From Acetobacterium woodii DSM 1030 (GTDB lineage: Bacteria; Bacillota; Clostridia; Eubacteriales; Eubacteriaceae), in the NCBI RefSeq assembly GCF_000247605.1, contig NC_016894.1, positions 620,001 to 684,000 on the forward strand: a stretch of 64,000 nt of DNA, read 5' to 3'. A program made the translations under genes and the position numbers. Below, one piece after another: positions 1 to 9,109 of the stretch (positions are counted from its first letter, which is position 1; each line of letters begins with the position of its first letter). The notes under the pieces are model-generated. The model was not told where the DNA came from. It ran no database searches and worked only from the letters and a program-made list of their open reading frames with translations.

Positions 1-54
1 AGCCAAAATCGAAACGTTGGTAAGAATTAAAATCATTAATAAAAGGAGCAAACC

Positions 55-624
55 ATGGCACACAAATTTAACCCGATTAACATAAAAAAACTCGATAATG
101 AATGGCGACGAGAAAATCTGCCGCCGTTTGAAACATTGCAAAAACTGGGCGTGGAAGCAACTGATGTTTTTGCCGATATTGGCTGTGGAATTGGTTATTT
201 TACTATTCCGGCGGCAACAATGACAAAAAATAATGTTTATGCGCTCGACACTTCAGCGGCAATGCTGGAAGAACTAAAAATACGAGCAAATGAAGCCGAT
301 CTGGAAAATGTTGTGTTGACTCAAACCGCTGAATATGATTTAAAACTTCCAAATGAATCAGTAACTTTTGCACTGCTGGTTAATGTGATTCATGAAATTG
401 ACAACAAGGAAAAGTTTTTAAATGAAATTAACCGCATCTTAAAAACGGGGGGGAAACTGGCAGTGATTGATTGGGAAAAGGCTGAACTGGAAATGGGGCC
501 GCCGATTAGTCACCGGCTTGGTAAAGATACGTTAGCCAAAATGTTAAAAGAAATCAAGTTTGATTGTCAAAAAACAATGAGTTTTACGGAAAATTTTTAT
601 GGCTTGGTATTTATAAAAAATTAG
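55..624 (+). CDS. class I SAM-dependent methyltransferase
   Basis: A 189-residue cytoplasmic protein with the Rossmann-type motif I ADIGCGIGYFTIP near residues 40-52, then an acidic residue at the end of strand 2 (ALDTS) and a motif-III-like segment (LKTGGKLAVIDW) near residue 130. This is the UbiE/Methyltransf_11 type fold that methylates small molecules with S-adenosylmethionine; the substrate cannot be read from sequence. The ATG follows an AAAGGAG ribosome binding site. The next gene starts 23 bases downstream on the same strand, so the two are probably cotranscribed. No transmembrane segment is seen. The family is clear; the substrate is unknown. Confidence 0.85.
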   Translation: MAHKFNPINIKKLDNEWRRENLPPFETLQKLGVEATDVFADIGCGIGYFTIPAATMTKNNVYALDTSAAMLEELKIRANEADLENVVLTQTAEYDLKLPNESVTFALLVNVIHEIDNKEKFLNEINRILKTGGKLAVIDWEKAELEMGPPISHRLGKDTLAKMLKEIKFDCQKTMSFTENFYGLVFIKN

Positions 625-647
625 GATCGAACGAAGAGGTAACGGGA

Positions 648-1037
648 ATGGAAAAAGAAATGTTAAAGATTATTGACAATGATCAGTTTGCTAAACTTGT
701 CGGTTTAGAACTCATTAAGGTAGAGATCGGTTATGCCGAAGTAAAAATGAAGATTGAAGATAAACATCTTAATGGGATTGGGATTGTTCAGGGCGGAGCT
801 TTGTTTACTTTGGCAGATTATGCCTTTGCGGCGGCTTCCAACGCTGGTGGAAAAATAACGGTCGGGATCAATGCAAACATTACCTATTCAAAACCGGCGA
901 AAGGCAAGTATCTTTTGGCAAAAGCCTCCGAGACGTCAGCAAGTCGAAGTTTATGCAATTATACAGTGGATATTTATGATATCGATAATGATACCCTGGT
1001 TGCAAAATTTACGGCGACTGGTTTTATCAAGAATTAA
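648..1037 (+). CDS. PaaI-family hotdog thioesterase
   Basis: A 129-residue protein with the single hotdog domain of PaaI/YbgC-like acyl-CoA thioesterases. The segment around residues 35-60 (NGIGIVQGGALFTLADYAFA) is the conserved helix where an active-site Asp/Asn and the H/QGG turn normally sit. The longer open frame starting at 564 would overlap the methyltransferase by 61 bases. I chose the ATG at 648 because GAAGAGG lies just upstream and hotdog homology begins there. These enzymes hydrolyse aryl- or acyl-CoA thioesters. It is the last gene before a strong terminator. The real substrate is unknown. Confidence 0.85.
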   Translation: MEKEMLKIIDNDQFAKLVGLELIKVEIGYAEVKMKIEDKHLNGIGIVQGGALFTLADYAFAAASNAGGKITVGINANITYSKPAKGKYLLAKASETSASRSLCNYTVDIYDIDNDTLVAKFTATGFIKN

Positions 1038-1046
1038 AATAAAAAT

Positions 1047-1087
1047 CCCATCGTTAAGCTTTGATCGTAACGATGGGGGTTTTTATT
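1047..1087 (+). terminator. intrinsic terminator
   Basis: CCCATCGTTA (1047-1056) pairs perfectly with TAACGATGGG (1068-1077) across an 11-base loop, followed by a T-rich tract. It lies ten bases after the thioesterase stop codon. It ends the plus-strand pair and separates it from the minus-strand gene that ends at 1117. Confidence 0.85.
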
Positions 1088-1116
1088 TAGGTAAATTGCC
1101 GAATTCAGAACCAGCA

Positions 1117-1806
1117 TTATGAACAGGTAGCACCAGAGACACGGCAGGATTTATGCAGTGAGCAAAAATCGCAGGGGTTTAAATCATTGGTTTGATTTTG
1201 ATTTAAGACGCCCATTATTCCAGATACCGATTTGATCGGGTTCATCTTCATACTTGGGGCGAGCTGAACTCCAATTTCTTCAGGGGCTAAGAGGTTAAAG
1301 AGACATCGTTGATTTTTTAATTCAAATTGATGTTGCCCGGGGCTCCACACATGCGTACGTTTTAAGGTTAATTCGGCTAATTCTTGGGCGATATAATCTT
1401 TCAACCATCGTTCAGCATTTTCAATAAAGGCAGTTCCCCAGATATCCAAAAAGTAGTTTTCCAGGGAAGCGGTTAAGACATGAGACTTATCGTCGAAATT
1501 TCGGATGGTTACAACAAAACATAAAACCTGTTTTGAATCTTTTAAGATTCGCCCCGGCATTTCCCCCAAGAAAGATTCGCCATTACACAAAAGAACATGA
1601 TCTTCATGGATTTCCGAAATCTCAAAACTCTGAAGGAGTGCCAGGATTTCCAAGTCTTTTATCAAAAAATCATAGGCATTATTAACGGCCATTCCATATT
1701 TTTTAGGCACTTCCGGATAATCGATATTAGTATGCTTTTTAAAGTAGTCATTCACTTGGGTTAGATTGGCAGCGGGAACATTAAGAATGTGTTTTTTAGT
1801 TAACAT
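1117..1806 (-). CDS. MetH-activation-domain-like corrinoid protein with C-terminal Cys cluster
   Basis: A 229-residue protein resembling the B12-dependent methionine synthase activation domain. The segment near residue 155 (HVWSPGQHQF) matches the domain's 'SPG' loop, and KSVSGIMG near residue 195 matches the conserved 'P.KSVSGI.G' strand. The C-terminus carries CX2CX5CX6C (CDFCSLHKSCRVSGATC), a probable metal or Fe-S site absent from MetH itself. In MetH this domain helps reductive remethylation of cob(II)alamin. Stand-alone versions are common beside corrinoid methyltransferases in acetogens, and a large methyltransferase island starts 1.6 kb away. A role in corrinoid activation is therefore inferred. 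The ATG at 1806 follows AAAGGAT. Confidence 0.7.
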   Translation of the reverse strand: MLTKKHILNVPAANLTQVNDYFKKHTNIDYPEVPKKYGMAVNNAYDFLIKDLEILALLQSFEISEIHEDHVLLCNGESFLGEMPGRILKDSKQVLCFVVTIRNFDDKSHVLTASLENYFLDIWGTAFIENAERWLKDYIAQELAELTLKRTHVWSPGQHQFELKNQRCLFNLLAPEEIGVQLAPSMKMNPIKSVSGIMGVLNQNQTNDLNPCDFCSLHKSCRVSGATCS

Positions 1807-1826
1807 TGTTTTATCCTTTCGCGTTA

Positions 1827-2534
1827 TTAAATAGAATCGAGAATAAACATATTCAGCGATTTTATCGTTTTTATTTCATCAGTGGTTAAGGTTAAACGAT
1901 CAGCGGTGATTTCTTCATTTTCCAGTGGATTGGAAGACATCAAAAATTTTAAAGAAAAAGGGGCAATCGGACGATAAGAGATACCAAACATCAGACCCCA
2001 CGTGCTGGATTGGTAATATAATGAATTCAAAATGCAAAAGGACATTTTTTCCATCGGATTCGCCTGATTGACTAGGTGGACATAGGTAACAAGATCGTAT
2101 GATTCGACTGAGCCAAGGTAATAAAATGAACATTTTTCGAAATTTTCAAAAGAAGGAATGTCCATATAAAAGCTGCAGCAGAAATCGTTGCTGTTGGTAC
2201 TGGGATTAATCGTTAGATAAGACTTAACGATCCGTCGTTTTCGGCCATCGTAAAAGTAGATGTGCATGTGCCGTTGGCCGTTAAAAGGGCTGTTTAAATT
2301 GGTGGAAAGAGATTTTTTTTCAACTTGAAAATCAATAAGTTGATGAATTTCAACGTTTAAAGTTTGCGCAATTTCGTATAAAGTTTGTAAATCGATGGAG
2401 ATTTGTCCGTTTTCGTATTTGGATACGGTTGATTTACTTTTGCTGATTAACTCAGAAAATTGGGCAATGGATAAATGCATCTGTTTTCGATAAAATTTTA
2501 TTTTTTTTCCGACGTAGATTGAAATTGATTCCAT
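1827..2534 (-). CDS. XRE-family transcriptional regulator
   Basis: A 235-residue protein with an N-terminal helix-turn-helix of the Cro/C1 (XRE) type (residues about 7-60; recognition helix in ISKSKSTVSKYENGQ). The C-terminal part of about 150 residues has no family I recognise; it is rich in aromatic residues and could bind a ligand. A GTG at 2546 is also in frame, but GAGGA sits at the right distance for the ATG at 2534. The gene has its own strong promoter at 2651-2679. It ends 20 bases before the B12-activation-domain gene, so the two are probably one operon. Its position suggests control of the adjacent methyltransferase genes, but that is inference. Confidence 0.85.
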   Translation of the reverse strand: MESISIYVGKKIKFYRKQMHLSIAQFSELISKSKSTVSKYENGQISIDLQTLYEIAQTLNVEIHQLIDFQVEKKSLSTNLNSPFNGQRHMHIYFYDGRKRRIVKSYLTINPSTNSNDFCCSFYMDIPSFENFEKCSFYYLGSVESYDLVTYVHLVNQANPMEKMSFCILNSLYYQSSTWGLMFGISYRPIAPFSLKFLMSSNPLENEEITADRLTLTTDEIKTIKSLNMFILDSI

Positions 2535-2650
2535 AACATTCCTCACTTTATAAAGAACAAGTTTTTAATTCAGTTTAAATTAGGATTAATTAAAATGATT
2601 TTAGAAAAAGTATCGCTACTTAATCAATAATTTCAAAATGATTATGAAAT

Positions 2651-2679
2651 ATTGTATACAGAATACAGGTTTCTGTCAA
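2651..2679 (-). promoter_or_regulatory. sigma-A promoter of the XRE regulator with embedded palindrome
   Basis: On the minus strand TTGACA (2679-2674) is separated by exactly 17 bases from TACAAT (2656-2651). A short palindrome, TGTAT-N5-ATACA, fills the spacer and touches the -10 box. That would be a natural operator for autoregulation by the XRE protein. The promoter is seen directly; the operator is inferred. Confidence 0.7.
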
Positions 2680-2925
2680 TGATTTAATCAGCGCATTGAT
2701 GTTCCATATAAAAACAGAATTGAGATGAATAGTGATATCGCATGGAAAGGCTAAGAATTGATCATAAAGAAGAGATTTTTACAAATATTTCTTTAAAATA
2801 CAATTATAGTTTGATTAATGTTGATATTTACTAAAAAAACAAGTATCTATTAAAAATAAAGGCTAAAAAGTTCTTGTTAATAAACTAATTGGTATTGATA
2901 TTTCCTGTTATGAAACACATATTGA

Positions 2926-3030
2926 TTGACAGATGCCAAGTTTTAAGATAATATTTTGAAAAGTGAATAAATTAAACACGGATAAAGTAAATATTGAAAT
3001 TTGACAAGGAAGTCACTCTAATTTTATAAA
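2926..3030 (+). promoter_or_regulatory. tandem candidate promoters of methyltransferase operon 1
   Basis: Two sigma-A-like promoters lie in the 0.9-kb gap before corrinoid gene 1: TTGACA-N17-TAATAT (2926-2954) and TTGACA with TTATAA at 17 or TATAAA at 18 bases (3001-3030). Transcripts would carry a 400-500-base AT-rich leader that crosses the hairpin at 3288-3336. I see no cobalamin riboswitch box and no coding gene in the rest of 2547-3449. Confidence 0.5.
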
Positions 3031-3287
3031 TTAAGTGGCTTATTTATGTTTAAGAGCGATCTTAATATTAAATGAGATGGACGTTTCATTTTTACCGTGT
3101 GTTTTTAATAGCGCTTTCACTCATTCTTCGAAGTAATAAAACAAAATTTAATTCTTGAAAAATCAGTCAGACGGATTTTGAAAATTTAAAAGATCAATAA
3201 AAAAATGATGGTTTGAATTTTTTAATGGATGTGTCAAATAAAATTTCCCGATCAGTAAAAAAAGAATCAAGTGAATATTAGACAATG

Positions 3288-3336
3288 AGGTCTATCTATT
3301 AAAGTAATGATTAATAGATAGACCTTTCTTTTTTTG
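3288..3336 (+). terminator. leader terminator upstream of corrinoid gene 1 (possible attenuator)
   Basis: AGGTCTATCTATTA (3288-3301) pairs with TAATAGATAGACCT (3312-3325) around a short loop and runs into a T-rich tract. The only plus-strand genes near it are downstream, so it stands between the candidate promoters at 2926-3030 and the corrinoid gene at 3450. A terminator in a long leader is the usual arrangement for attenuation control. Confidence 0.7.
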
Positions 3337-3449
3337 ATGGCAGTAAAAAGACAAAATATTGCCAAAGATCAATATATGTCATCAAAATAATTTTAGTGTT
3401 AACCAAAAGCAATAATTAATAATAAAGAAAATTAACAGAGGAGAAAAAA

Positions 3450-4088
3450 ATGTCAAAAATTACAGAATTAGCCGTTATTGTTGAAGAGGGAAGAATCGAT
3501 GATGTGATTGCCGCCGTTGATGCTGCTGTGGAAGAAGGAAATGCCCCAATGGATATTTTAAATGCCGGGTTGATCGCCCCAATCAATATCCTGGGTGAAA
3601 AGTTCAGATTGGGAGAAGTGTATGTACCGGAATTATTGATTTCATCCAAGGCCATGAAAATGGGTGTTGATCAAATTAAACCATTGTTAGCAACCGGAGA
3701 TGTCACCACTTTGGGAAAAGCAATCTTTTGTACCGTTGAAGGCGATATGCATGATATCGGTAAAAATCTCGTCGTATTGTTACTCGAAAGTGCCGGCTTT
3801 GAAGTCATCGACCTGGGCATGGATGTTGAACCGGATGATATTGTTGAAGCCGTTCAGGAAAATGACGATGTTCAAATTGTCGGGATGTCAGCCATGTTAA
3901 CAACGACGATGTATGCCATGAAAGAAACAATTGAAGCATTAGAAGAAGCCGGTCTGCGTGATCGTGTCAAAGTTTTAATTGGCGGCGCACCGGTTAATCA
4001 GATGTTTGCTGATCAAATTGGCGCTGACGGTTACACTACCAATGCCCCATCGGCTGTGGAATTATGTAAAAAATTGATTGTTGCGTAA
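3450..4088 (+). CDS. methyltransferase corrinoid protein (copy 1)
   Basis: A 212-residue two-domain corrinoid protein of the MtbC/MttC/MtgC type. Residues 1-85 form the helical cap that shields cobalt. Residues 88-212 form the B12-binding Rossmann domain, with DMHDIG (99-104) supplying the lower-ligand His101, the SxL-type turn at Ser147 and the GG loop at 178-179. It accepts a methyl group from an MttB-type enzyme on Co(I) and passes it to a second methyltransferase. SD AGGAG precedes the ATG. It leads an operon with two MttB homologues and a BCCT transporter. It is nearly identical to the gene at 9201-9839, differing at only two residues (Val9/Ala, Ile210/Val). Confidence 0.93.
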   Translation: MSKITELAVIVEEGRIDDVIAAVDAAVEEGNAPMDILNAGLIAPINILGEKFRLGEVYVPELLISSKAMKMGVDQIKPLLATGDVTTLGKAIFCTVEGDMHDIGKNLVVLLLESAGFEVIDLGMDVEPDDIVEAVQENDDVQIVGMSAMLTTTMYAMKETIEALEEAGLRDRVKVLIGGAPVNQMFADQIGADGYTTNAPSAVELCKKLIVA

Positions 4089-4118
4089 TCGCATAATCGG
4101 AAAATGGAAGGGTAAATA

Positions 4119-5582
4119 ATGAAAGAATTTAACACACGATTTATGGGAGCTAAAGGTGTTTCTTTTCTCACACGAGAAGAAATGGGAAAAATTCATAGCT
4201 GTACGCTGGAACTGTTACAAGAAGTAGGGGTGGAAGTTCAGCATAAAGGGGCCCTCGAATTATTAAAAAAAGCCGGTTGTATTGTTAATAAAAAACGGGT
4301 ATCGATGCCTCCGGCATTAGTGGAATGGGCAATCAAGCAAGCACCATCACGAATTTTATTATATGATCGCAACGGCGATTTTGCTATGGATGTCAGCGAA
4401 AAAAATTCTTATTACGGCGTTGGCTCGGCTTGTCCAAATATTGTTGATAGTTTTACCGGTGAGATCAGACTTTGTAATGAGGAAGATAATAAAAATTGTG
4501 TAAAGGTTGCCGATGCCATGCCATATATCGATTATATGATGTCAATGGCTCAGGTATATGGACATCCCAAAAGTTCATTTGATCATGAATATGCAGCGAT
4601 GATTCGTTATAGTTCAAAACCACAGGTAGTGATAACCGCAGATTTGGAATCAACCAAAAATGTGGTTGAAATGGCCTCAGTAGTTCGAGGCGGAATCGAA
4701 GAACTGGTTAAGAAGCCATTATTTATTCTTTATTGTGAACCAACTTCACCACTGGTTTGTACAAAAGATTCGGTCGAAAAAGTGATGTATATGGCGGAAA
4801 ATAATCTGCCGGTACTTTACGCACCCATTCCGATGAACGGAGCAACCGGACCGATGACCTGTGCCGGATCACTGATTCAGGCGAATGCGGAATGTCTGGC
4901 TGGTCTGGTTATTGCTCAGGTTACCAGACCCGGGGCACCATTTTTATACGGTGCGATCATCACCAATATGGATATGAAGAGTTTACAGCCAACCTATGCA
5001 TCACCGGAAACGATGATGGAATCTTTGGCAATGTCAGAAATGGGTTGTGATTTTTATCATTTGCCAACCTGGGGAACGGCCGGTTGTACCAGTTCGAAAT
5101 TGCCTGATGAACAGGCTGTGTTAGAAGGGACCCAATATATTACTTTAGCTGGTTTATCGGGTGCCAATATCATCCACGATGTTGGTTATACGGCCTTTGG
5201 TTTGGCTTTTTCACTGGATCTGGTGGTCATGATGAATGATGTTATTGGTCGCGTCAGACGATTGTTTGATGGTATTAATATGACTAAGGAATATTTATGT
5301 ATGGATGATTTGAAAGAGGTCGGCCCCAAAGGGCATTATCTGGGCCAACTCTCGACGCGAAAATTCAATAGTGAAATGTGGGAATCGGAAATCGAAGATC
5401 GTAACGAATATGATCGATGGCAGGATTTAGGCTCCAAAACCATGGGTCAACGAGCCAACGAAATGGTTAAGAATATTATCGAAAATGGCGAACTCAATAC
5501 CTTACCAAAAGAAATGGACGATAAAATCGTGGCGATTTTGGATGCTGCGGATGCCAAAGAAAAAGAATTAGAAAAAAAATAG
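4119..5582 (+). CDS. MttB-family corrinoid methyltransferase (non-pyrrolysine), copy 1
   Basis: A 487-residue COG5598 protein, the trimethylamine methyltransferase superfamily. The reading frame has no internal TAG, so it belongs to the non-pyrrolysine branch, whose characterised members (MtgB, MtpB, MtcB) demethylate glycine betaine, proline betaine or carnitine. The typical TIM-barrel family segments are present (for example GATGPMTCAGSLIQANAE and LPTWGTAGCTSSKLPDEQA). It transfers a methyl from the quaternary amine to Co(I) of the corrinoid protein encoded 30 bases upstream. SD GGAAGG precedes the ATG. It is clearly more similar to the enzyme at 9873 than to its neighbour at 5656. The substrate is not decidable; the nearby BCCT carrier favours a betaine. 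Confidence 0.9.
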   Translation: MKEFNTRFMGAKGVSFLTREEMGKIHSCTLELLQEVGVEVQHKGALELLKKAGCIVNKKRVSMPPALVEWAIKQAPSRILLYDRNGDFAMDVSEKNSYYGVGSACPNIVDSFTGEIRLCNEEDNKNCVKVADAMPYIDYMMSMAQVYGHPKSSFDHEYAAMIRYSSKPQVVITADLESTKNVVEMASVVRGGIEELVKKPLFILYCEPTSPLVCTKDSVEKVMYMAENNLPVLYAPIPMNGATGPMTCAGSLIQANAECLAGLVIAQVTRPGAPFLYGAIITNMDMKSLQPTYASPETMMESLAMSEMGCDFYHLPTWGTAGCTSSKLPDEQAVLEGTQYITLAGLSGANIIHDVGYTAFGLAFSLDLVVMMNDVIGRVRRLFDGINMTKEYLCMDDLKEVGPKGHYLGQLSTRKFNSEMWESEIEDRNEYDRWQDLGSKTMGQRANEMVKNIIENGELNTLPKEMDDKIVAILDAADAKEKELEKK

Positions 5583-5598
5583 ACAAAATTACTAGGCT

Positions 5599-5627
5599 GA
5601 AAATAATTACAATGGCGTAATTATTTC
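5599..5627 (+). other. intergenic hairpin between two methyltransferase genes
   Basis: AAATAATTAC (5601-5610) pairs perfectly with GTAATTATTT (5617-5626) over a six-base loop in the 73-base gap between two cotranscribed methyltransferase genes. It lacks a clean T-tract, so it looks like an mRNA processing or stability element more than a terminator. Confidence 0.4.
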
Positions 5628-5655
5628 TGGGTATACAGAAAAGGAAGTGAATTAA

Positions 5656-7137
5656 GTGGCAATTGAAGGAATAAAATCCTATTATTCTGCCAATAAGGCA
5701 AGATATACAACAATAACAGAAGCAGAATGCGAAGTCATTATTGAAGCGACGCTGGAAATTATGGAAACCGCGGAACAGATTATTGGCGAAAAAAGAACTT
5801 TAGAAATTCTCAAAAAAGCAGGTTGTCCGGTAAATGGTAAGAAGGTTACCATTCCCCGGGAACTGGTAATAAAAGCGATTCAAACGGCGCCCAGTTCGTT
5901 TACCCTATATAACCGTAATGGGGAGCCGGCAATGGAAATTGGCGGGACCAACAGTTATTTTGGATTAGGTCCAACCAATCCATATTTTTGCGATTTTGAA
6001 ACAGAAGAGCGACGAACATCAGTATCGGAAGATACTAAAAATTCGATGATCATCGCTGATGCCTTGCCAAATATCGATTTTATGATGTCTTTATCTGGTT
6101 CAAATGACGGACCGGCAAATAATGCGGAAGTCATGGAAATGAAAATGATGCTTCAAAATACAACAAAGCCAATTATTGGTTGGGGAAACTCACCAGAGGG
6201 AATTGCCGAAATCATTGAAATGTGCGGTGCTGTGGCTGGTAGTGTGGAAGCATTCAAAGAAAAACCGTTTGTCGGAATTTACGTTGGCGATCCGGTCACT
6301 CCATTAACACACCCTAAAGATTCGTTGGAAAAACTTTTATATTGCTGCGAAAATAATATCCCGGCGATTTATCTCTCCGATTCCCAATTGGGAACCTTAA
6401 CCCCTGTTACACTGGCTGGTTCAGTGGTAGTGGGATTGGCAGAAGTAATGACCGGTCTGGTGATCAGTCAGCTTGTTAATGAAGGTTGCGTTTATGTCGG
6501 CGGGGTTATTAATCTCAGTGTTGATATGAAGCCGGTTAATGTTTGTTATGGCAGTCCGGAGTTTTGTTTAGGCAATGGCGCCTGTTACGATGTTCTCCAT
6601 TACCTGAATCTTCCGATTTGGGGTACTGCTAATATTACTGATTCTAAATTTGTTGATGAACAGGCCGCTATCGAAGGGTCGATGACCAGTTTGACGTCTT
6701 GCCTTAATGGGGCACACATGATTCATGATGCCGGTTTTATTGAAGGGGCGATGTCTGCGGCCCTTGAGCAAATCGTTATGAGTAATGAAATCATCAGTTA
6801 TGCCAGACGGGTGCGAGAAGGAATGGTTATTGATAAAGATACATTAGCACTTGATTTAATCCGGGAAGTGGGTGCCGGCGGCACTTATATTACGGAGCTG
6901 CATACCCTTAAAAATTTCAAAAAAGTATGGGAATCGACCTTATTTGATCATAGTATCTATGATCCGGCCATTACGCCGACACGGATGTATGAACGCATTA
7001 AAAAGAAAGTTGCCAGCATTTTGGAGACCCATCAACCGCAACCGCTGGCGCCGGAGATTATCGAAAAAATAGCGTCGATTTATGAAGCTTCAGTTGAGCG
7101 CGTAAATAATACCCAAAAAAACAAAAATAAAAAATAG
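5656..7137 (+). CDS. MttB-family corrinoid methyltransferase (non-pyrrolysine), divergent paralogue
   Basis: A 493-residue member of the same COG5598 family, with no in-frame TAG. It begins with GTG behind AAGGAAG; there is no better ATG near the conserved start. Family blocks are recognisable (SYFGLGPTNPYF, PIWGTANITDSKFVDEQAA, HMIHDAGFIEGAMS) but diverge strongly from the enzymes at 4119 and 9873, so it probably handles a different methylated amine or acts downstream on a partly demethylated product. It shares corrinoid protein 1 and is followed by the transporter gene after 63 bases. The family is certain; the substrate is unknown. Confidence 0.88.
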   Translation: MAIEGIKSYYSANKARYTTITEAECEVIIEATLEIMETAEQIIGEKRTLEILKKAGCPVNGKKVTIPRELVIKAIQTAPSSFTLYNRNGEPAMEIGGTNSYFGLGPTNPYFCDFETEERRTSVSEDTKNSMIIADALPNIDFMMSLSGSNDGPANNAEVMEMKMMLQNTTKPIIGWGNSPEGIAEIIEMCGAVAGSVEAFKEKPFVGIYVGDPVTPLTHPKDSLEKLLYCCENNIPAIYLSDSQLGTLTPVTLAGSVVVGLAEVMTGLVISQLVNEGCVYVGGVINLSVDMKPVNVCYGSPEFCLGNGACYDVLHYLNLPIWGTANITDSKFVDEQAAIEGSMTSLTSCLNGAHMIHDAGFIEGAMSAALEQIVMSNEIISYARRVREGMVIDKDTLALDLIREVGAGGTYITELHTLKNFKKVWESTLFDHSIYDPAITPTRMYERIKKKVASILETHQPQPLAPEIIEKIASIYEASVERVNNTQKNKNKK

Positions 7138-7200
7138 TGAGTAAATCACTTTTTTAGATAACACACAGTATCTTAGAATCTACTTATTAAGGAGGGTAAC

Positions 7201-8805
7201 ATGAATTCACAAGAAACAGTCACAAAGAAATGGAATCCAGTATTGATTATCTCACTGATCATTACTTTGTCCATTGTTGCCTGGGGTGTTTTTGCTCCGG
7301 AGAATTTTGAAGAAGTTGGGGGTTTTGCTTTTGGTTTGCTGACCGGTTCATTCGGTTGGTTTTATACCGCTTCCGTAGGCGCATTTTTGCTTTTTAGCTT
7401 ATGGATTGGATTTTCAAAATACGGCAATATTAAATTAGGTGCCGATGATTCCAAACCGGAATATAGCACAACTTCGTGGTTTGCGATGTTGTTTTCAGCC
7501 GGGATGGGAATCGGACTGATATTCTGGGGGGTAGCCGAACCGCTAAACCATTATCTCAATCCCTTGTATGTGGAACCCGGAACCCCGGCAGCGGCAGAGT
7601 TTGCAATTGAAAAATCGTTTTTACACTGGGCGCTGCACCCCTGGGCATGTTTTGCTGTGATGGCACTGGCATTAGCTTTTATGCAGTTTAGAAAAAACAA
7701 AAAAGGATTGATCAGTAGTATTTTTATTCCTTTGGTTGGTGAAAAAATTGTAAATGGCTGGTTTGGAAAAACCATCGATATTCTGGCTGTTTTTGCAACT
7801 GTTGCCGGCGTTGCCACTTCGCTTGGTCTGGGAACGATGCAGATCAATAGTGGACTGAACTTTTTGTTTGGGGTACCGGAATCGAAACTCATTCAGATTA
7901 TTATTATTGTGGTAGTAACTTGTTTGTTTATCTTATCAGCGGTTTCCGGGATTGGACGGGGAATTAAAATTCTTTCGAACACCAATATGGTTTTGGCCGG
8001 AGCTATTGTAATCATTGCTTTTCTGGTAGGACCAAAAGTTACCACGCTTAGCTTTTTGACCGAAGGGATTGGTAATTACTTCCAGTCAATTGTGGGCGAA
8101 ACCTTTGCTATTGGCGCTTTTGGTGATTCGGAATGGTATGGCGGCTGGACAATCTTTTATTGGGCGTGGTGGATTGCCTGGGCTCCATTTGTTGGTTCTT
8201 TTATTGCCCGAATTTCTAAAGGAAGAACGATCAGAGAATTTGTGGCCGGGGTTTTACTGGTACCATCGATTTTGACGTTTATCTGGTTTTCGGTTTTTGG
8301 AAGCATGGGGATCAGTTTAGGACCGGATATCGCCGCCGAAGCAATCAAATCAACATCGACTGCTTGTTTTGTAGTATTCAGTCATTATCCAATGGGTATT
8401 TTGTTGTCAATCGTAACACTCACTTTGGTATGTACCTTTTTTATTACTTCAGCAGATTCAGCAACCTTTGTATTAGGCGTTTTTAGCTCAAATGGAAATT
8501 TAGATCCTTCAAATAAAATAAAGGTAGTCTGGGGTATTTTAGAATCTTCACTGGCGCTGGTGCTATTAGTTGGAACAGAAAGTGGATTATCGATGTTACA
8601 GAGTGTTTCAATTGTGGCAGCGTTTCCTTTTGCCTTTGTCATGATTGGAGCGATGTTTGCGATGGTAAAACTGGTCAGAACTGATCCGGGATATGAGGAA
8701 GCAACTGAGAAAACAGGGATGCCAGATTTTAAAGACCCGGTATTTCCCGATATTGACATTGAGTTGTCAAAACTCGAAACAAAACCTGCTTTGACAGAAG
8801 AATAA
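7201..8805 (+). CDS. BCCT-family betaine/carnitine/choline transporter
   Basis: A 534-residue polytopic membrane protein with about 12 hydrophobic helices. It has the BCCT glycine-rich motif GMGIGLIFWGVAEPL near residues 101-115 and the signature region FYWAWWIAWAPFVGSFIARI near residue 320. BCCT carriers import quaternary ammonium compounds by Na+ or H+ symport or exchange. AAGGAGGG precedes the ATG. Its place directly after two MttB-type enzymes indicates that it feeds them substrate for growth and is not only an osmolyte carrier; that part is inference. A hairpin at 8834-8862 ends the operon. Confidence 0.93.
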   Translation: MNSQETVTKKWNPVLIISLIITLSIVAWGVFAPENFEEVGGFAFGLLTGSFGWFYTASVGAFLLFSLWIGFSKYGNIKLGADDSKPEYSTTSWFAMLFSAGMGIGLIFWGVAEPLNHYLNPLYVEPGTPAAAEFAIEKSFLHWALHPWACFAVMALALAFMQFRKNKKGLISSIFIPLVGEKIVNGWFGKTIDILAVFATVAGVATSLGLGTMQINSGLNFLFGVPESKLIQIIIIVVVTCLFILSAVSGIGRGIKILSNTNMVLAGAIVIIAFLVGPKVTTLSFLTEGIGNYFQSIVGETFAIGAFGDSEWYGGWTIFYWAWWIAWAPFVGSFIARISKGRTIREFVAGVLLVPSILTFIWFSVFGSMGISLGPDIAAEAIKSTSTACFVVFSHYPMGILLSIVTLTLVCTFFITSADSATFVLGVFSSNGNLDPSNKIKVVWGILESSLALVLLVGTESGLSMLQSVSIVAAFPFAFVMIGAMFAMVKLVRTDPGYEEATEKTGMPDFKDPVFPDIDIELSKLETKPALTEE

Positions 8806-8833
8806 AGCCTTAAATTGAGTATGATTTCGATTT

Positions 8834-8862
8834 ACAAAAGTCCAGGTGTCCTGGACTTTTGT
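8834..8862 (+). terminator. hairpin terminator after the BCCT gene
   Basis: ACAAAAGTCCAGG and CCTGGACTTTTGT form a perfect 13-bp stem with a three-base loop, 28 bases after the stop codon. The T-run is inside the stem and short, so termination may be partial. The rest of 8806-9200 contains only the promoter and attenuator described separately. Confidence 0.6.
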
Positions 8863-9036
8863 GGCGTTCTAAAATCCGGTGACATGACAGTTAAAAGTTT
8901 CGTTTAAATATAGTTACCGTTTGAAATTTCGTTATTCAACCCTTTAAAAACGACAAATTCAAGACTGTATCCAAGAAATGAACACTAAAAGGAAACTTGA
9001 ATGCGGATATATTTCGTAACATGAAAAAAAATTGAT

Positions 9037-9065
9037 TTGACGATTAGATTAAAAACTTGTAGAAT
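9037..9065 (+). promoter_or_regulatory. promoter of methyltransferase operon 2
   Basis: TTGACG (9037-9042), a 17-base spacer and TAGAAT (9060-9065) make a good sigma-A promoter. The predicted start near 9072 would give a leader of about 130 bases that passes through the hairpin at 9110-9155 before corrinoid gene 2. Confidence 0.65.
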
Positions 9066-9109
9066 GATATCAACTTAATAAGTAGTTCCAAATAATTGGA
9101 AAAGACGAA

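Noticed and set aside
1-54. End of an upstream gene at the window edge
   Set aside because: Stops occur early in two frames and the third runs without a family match, so nothing can be claimed.
2547-3449. Cobalamin riboswitch in the long leader of corrinoid operon 1
   Set aside because: I looked for the conserved B12 box (GCCACTG-like) and the typical surrounding stems and found none.
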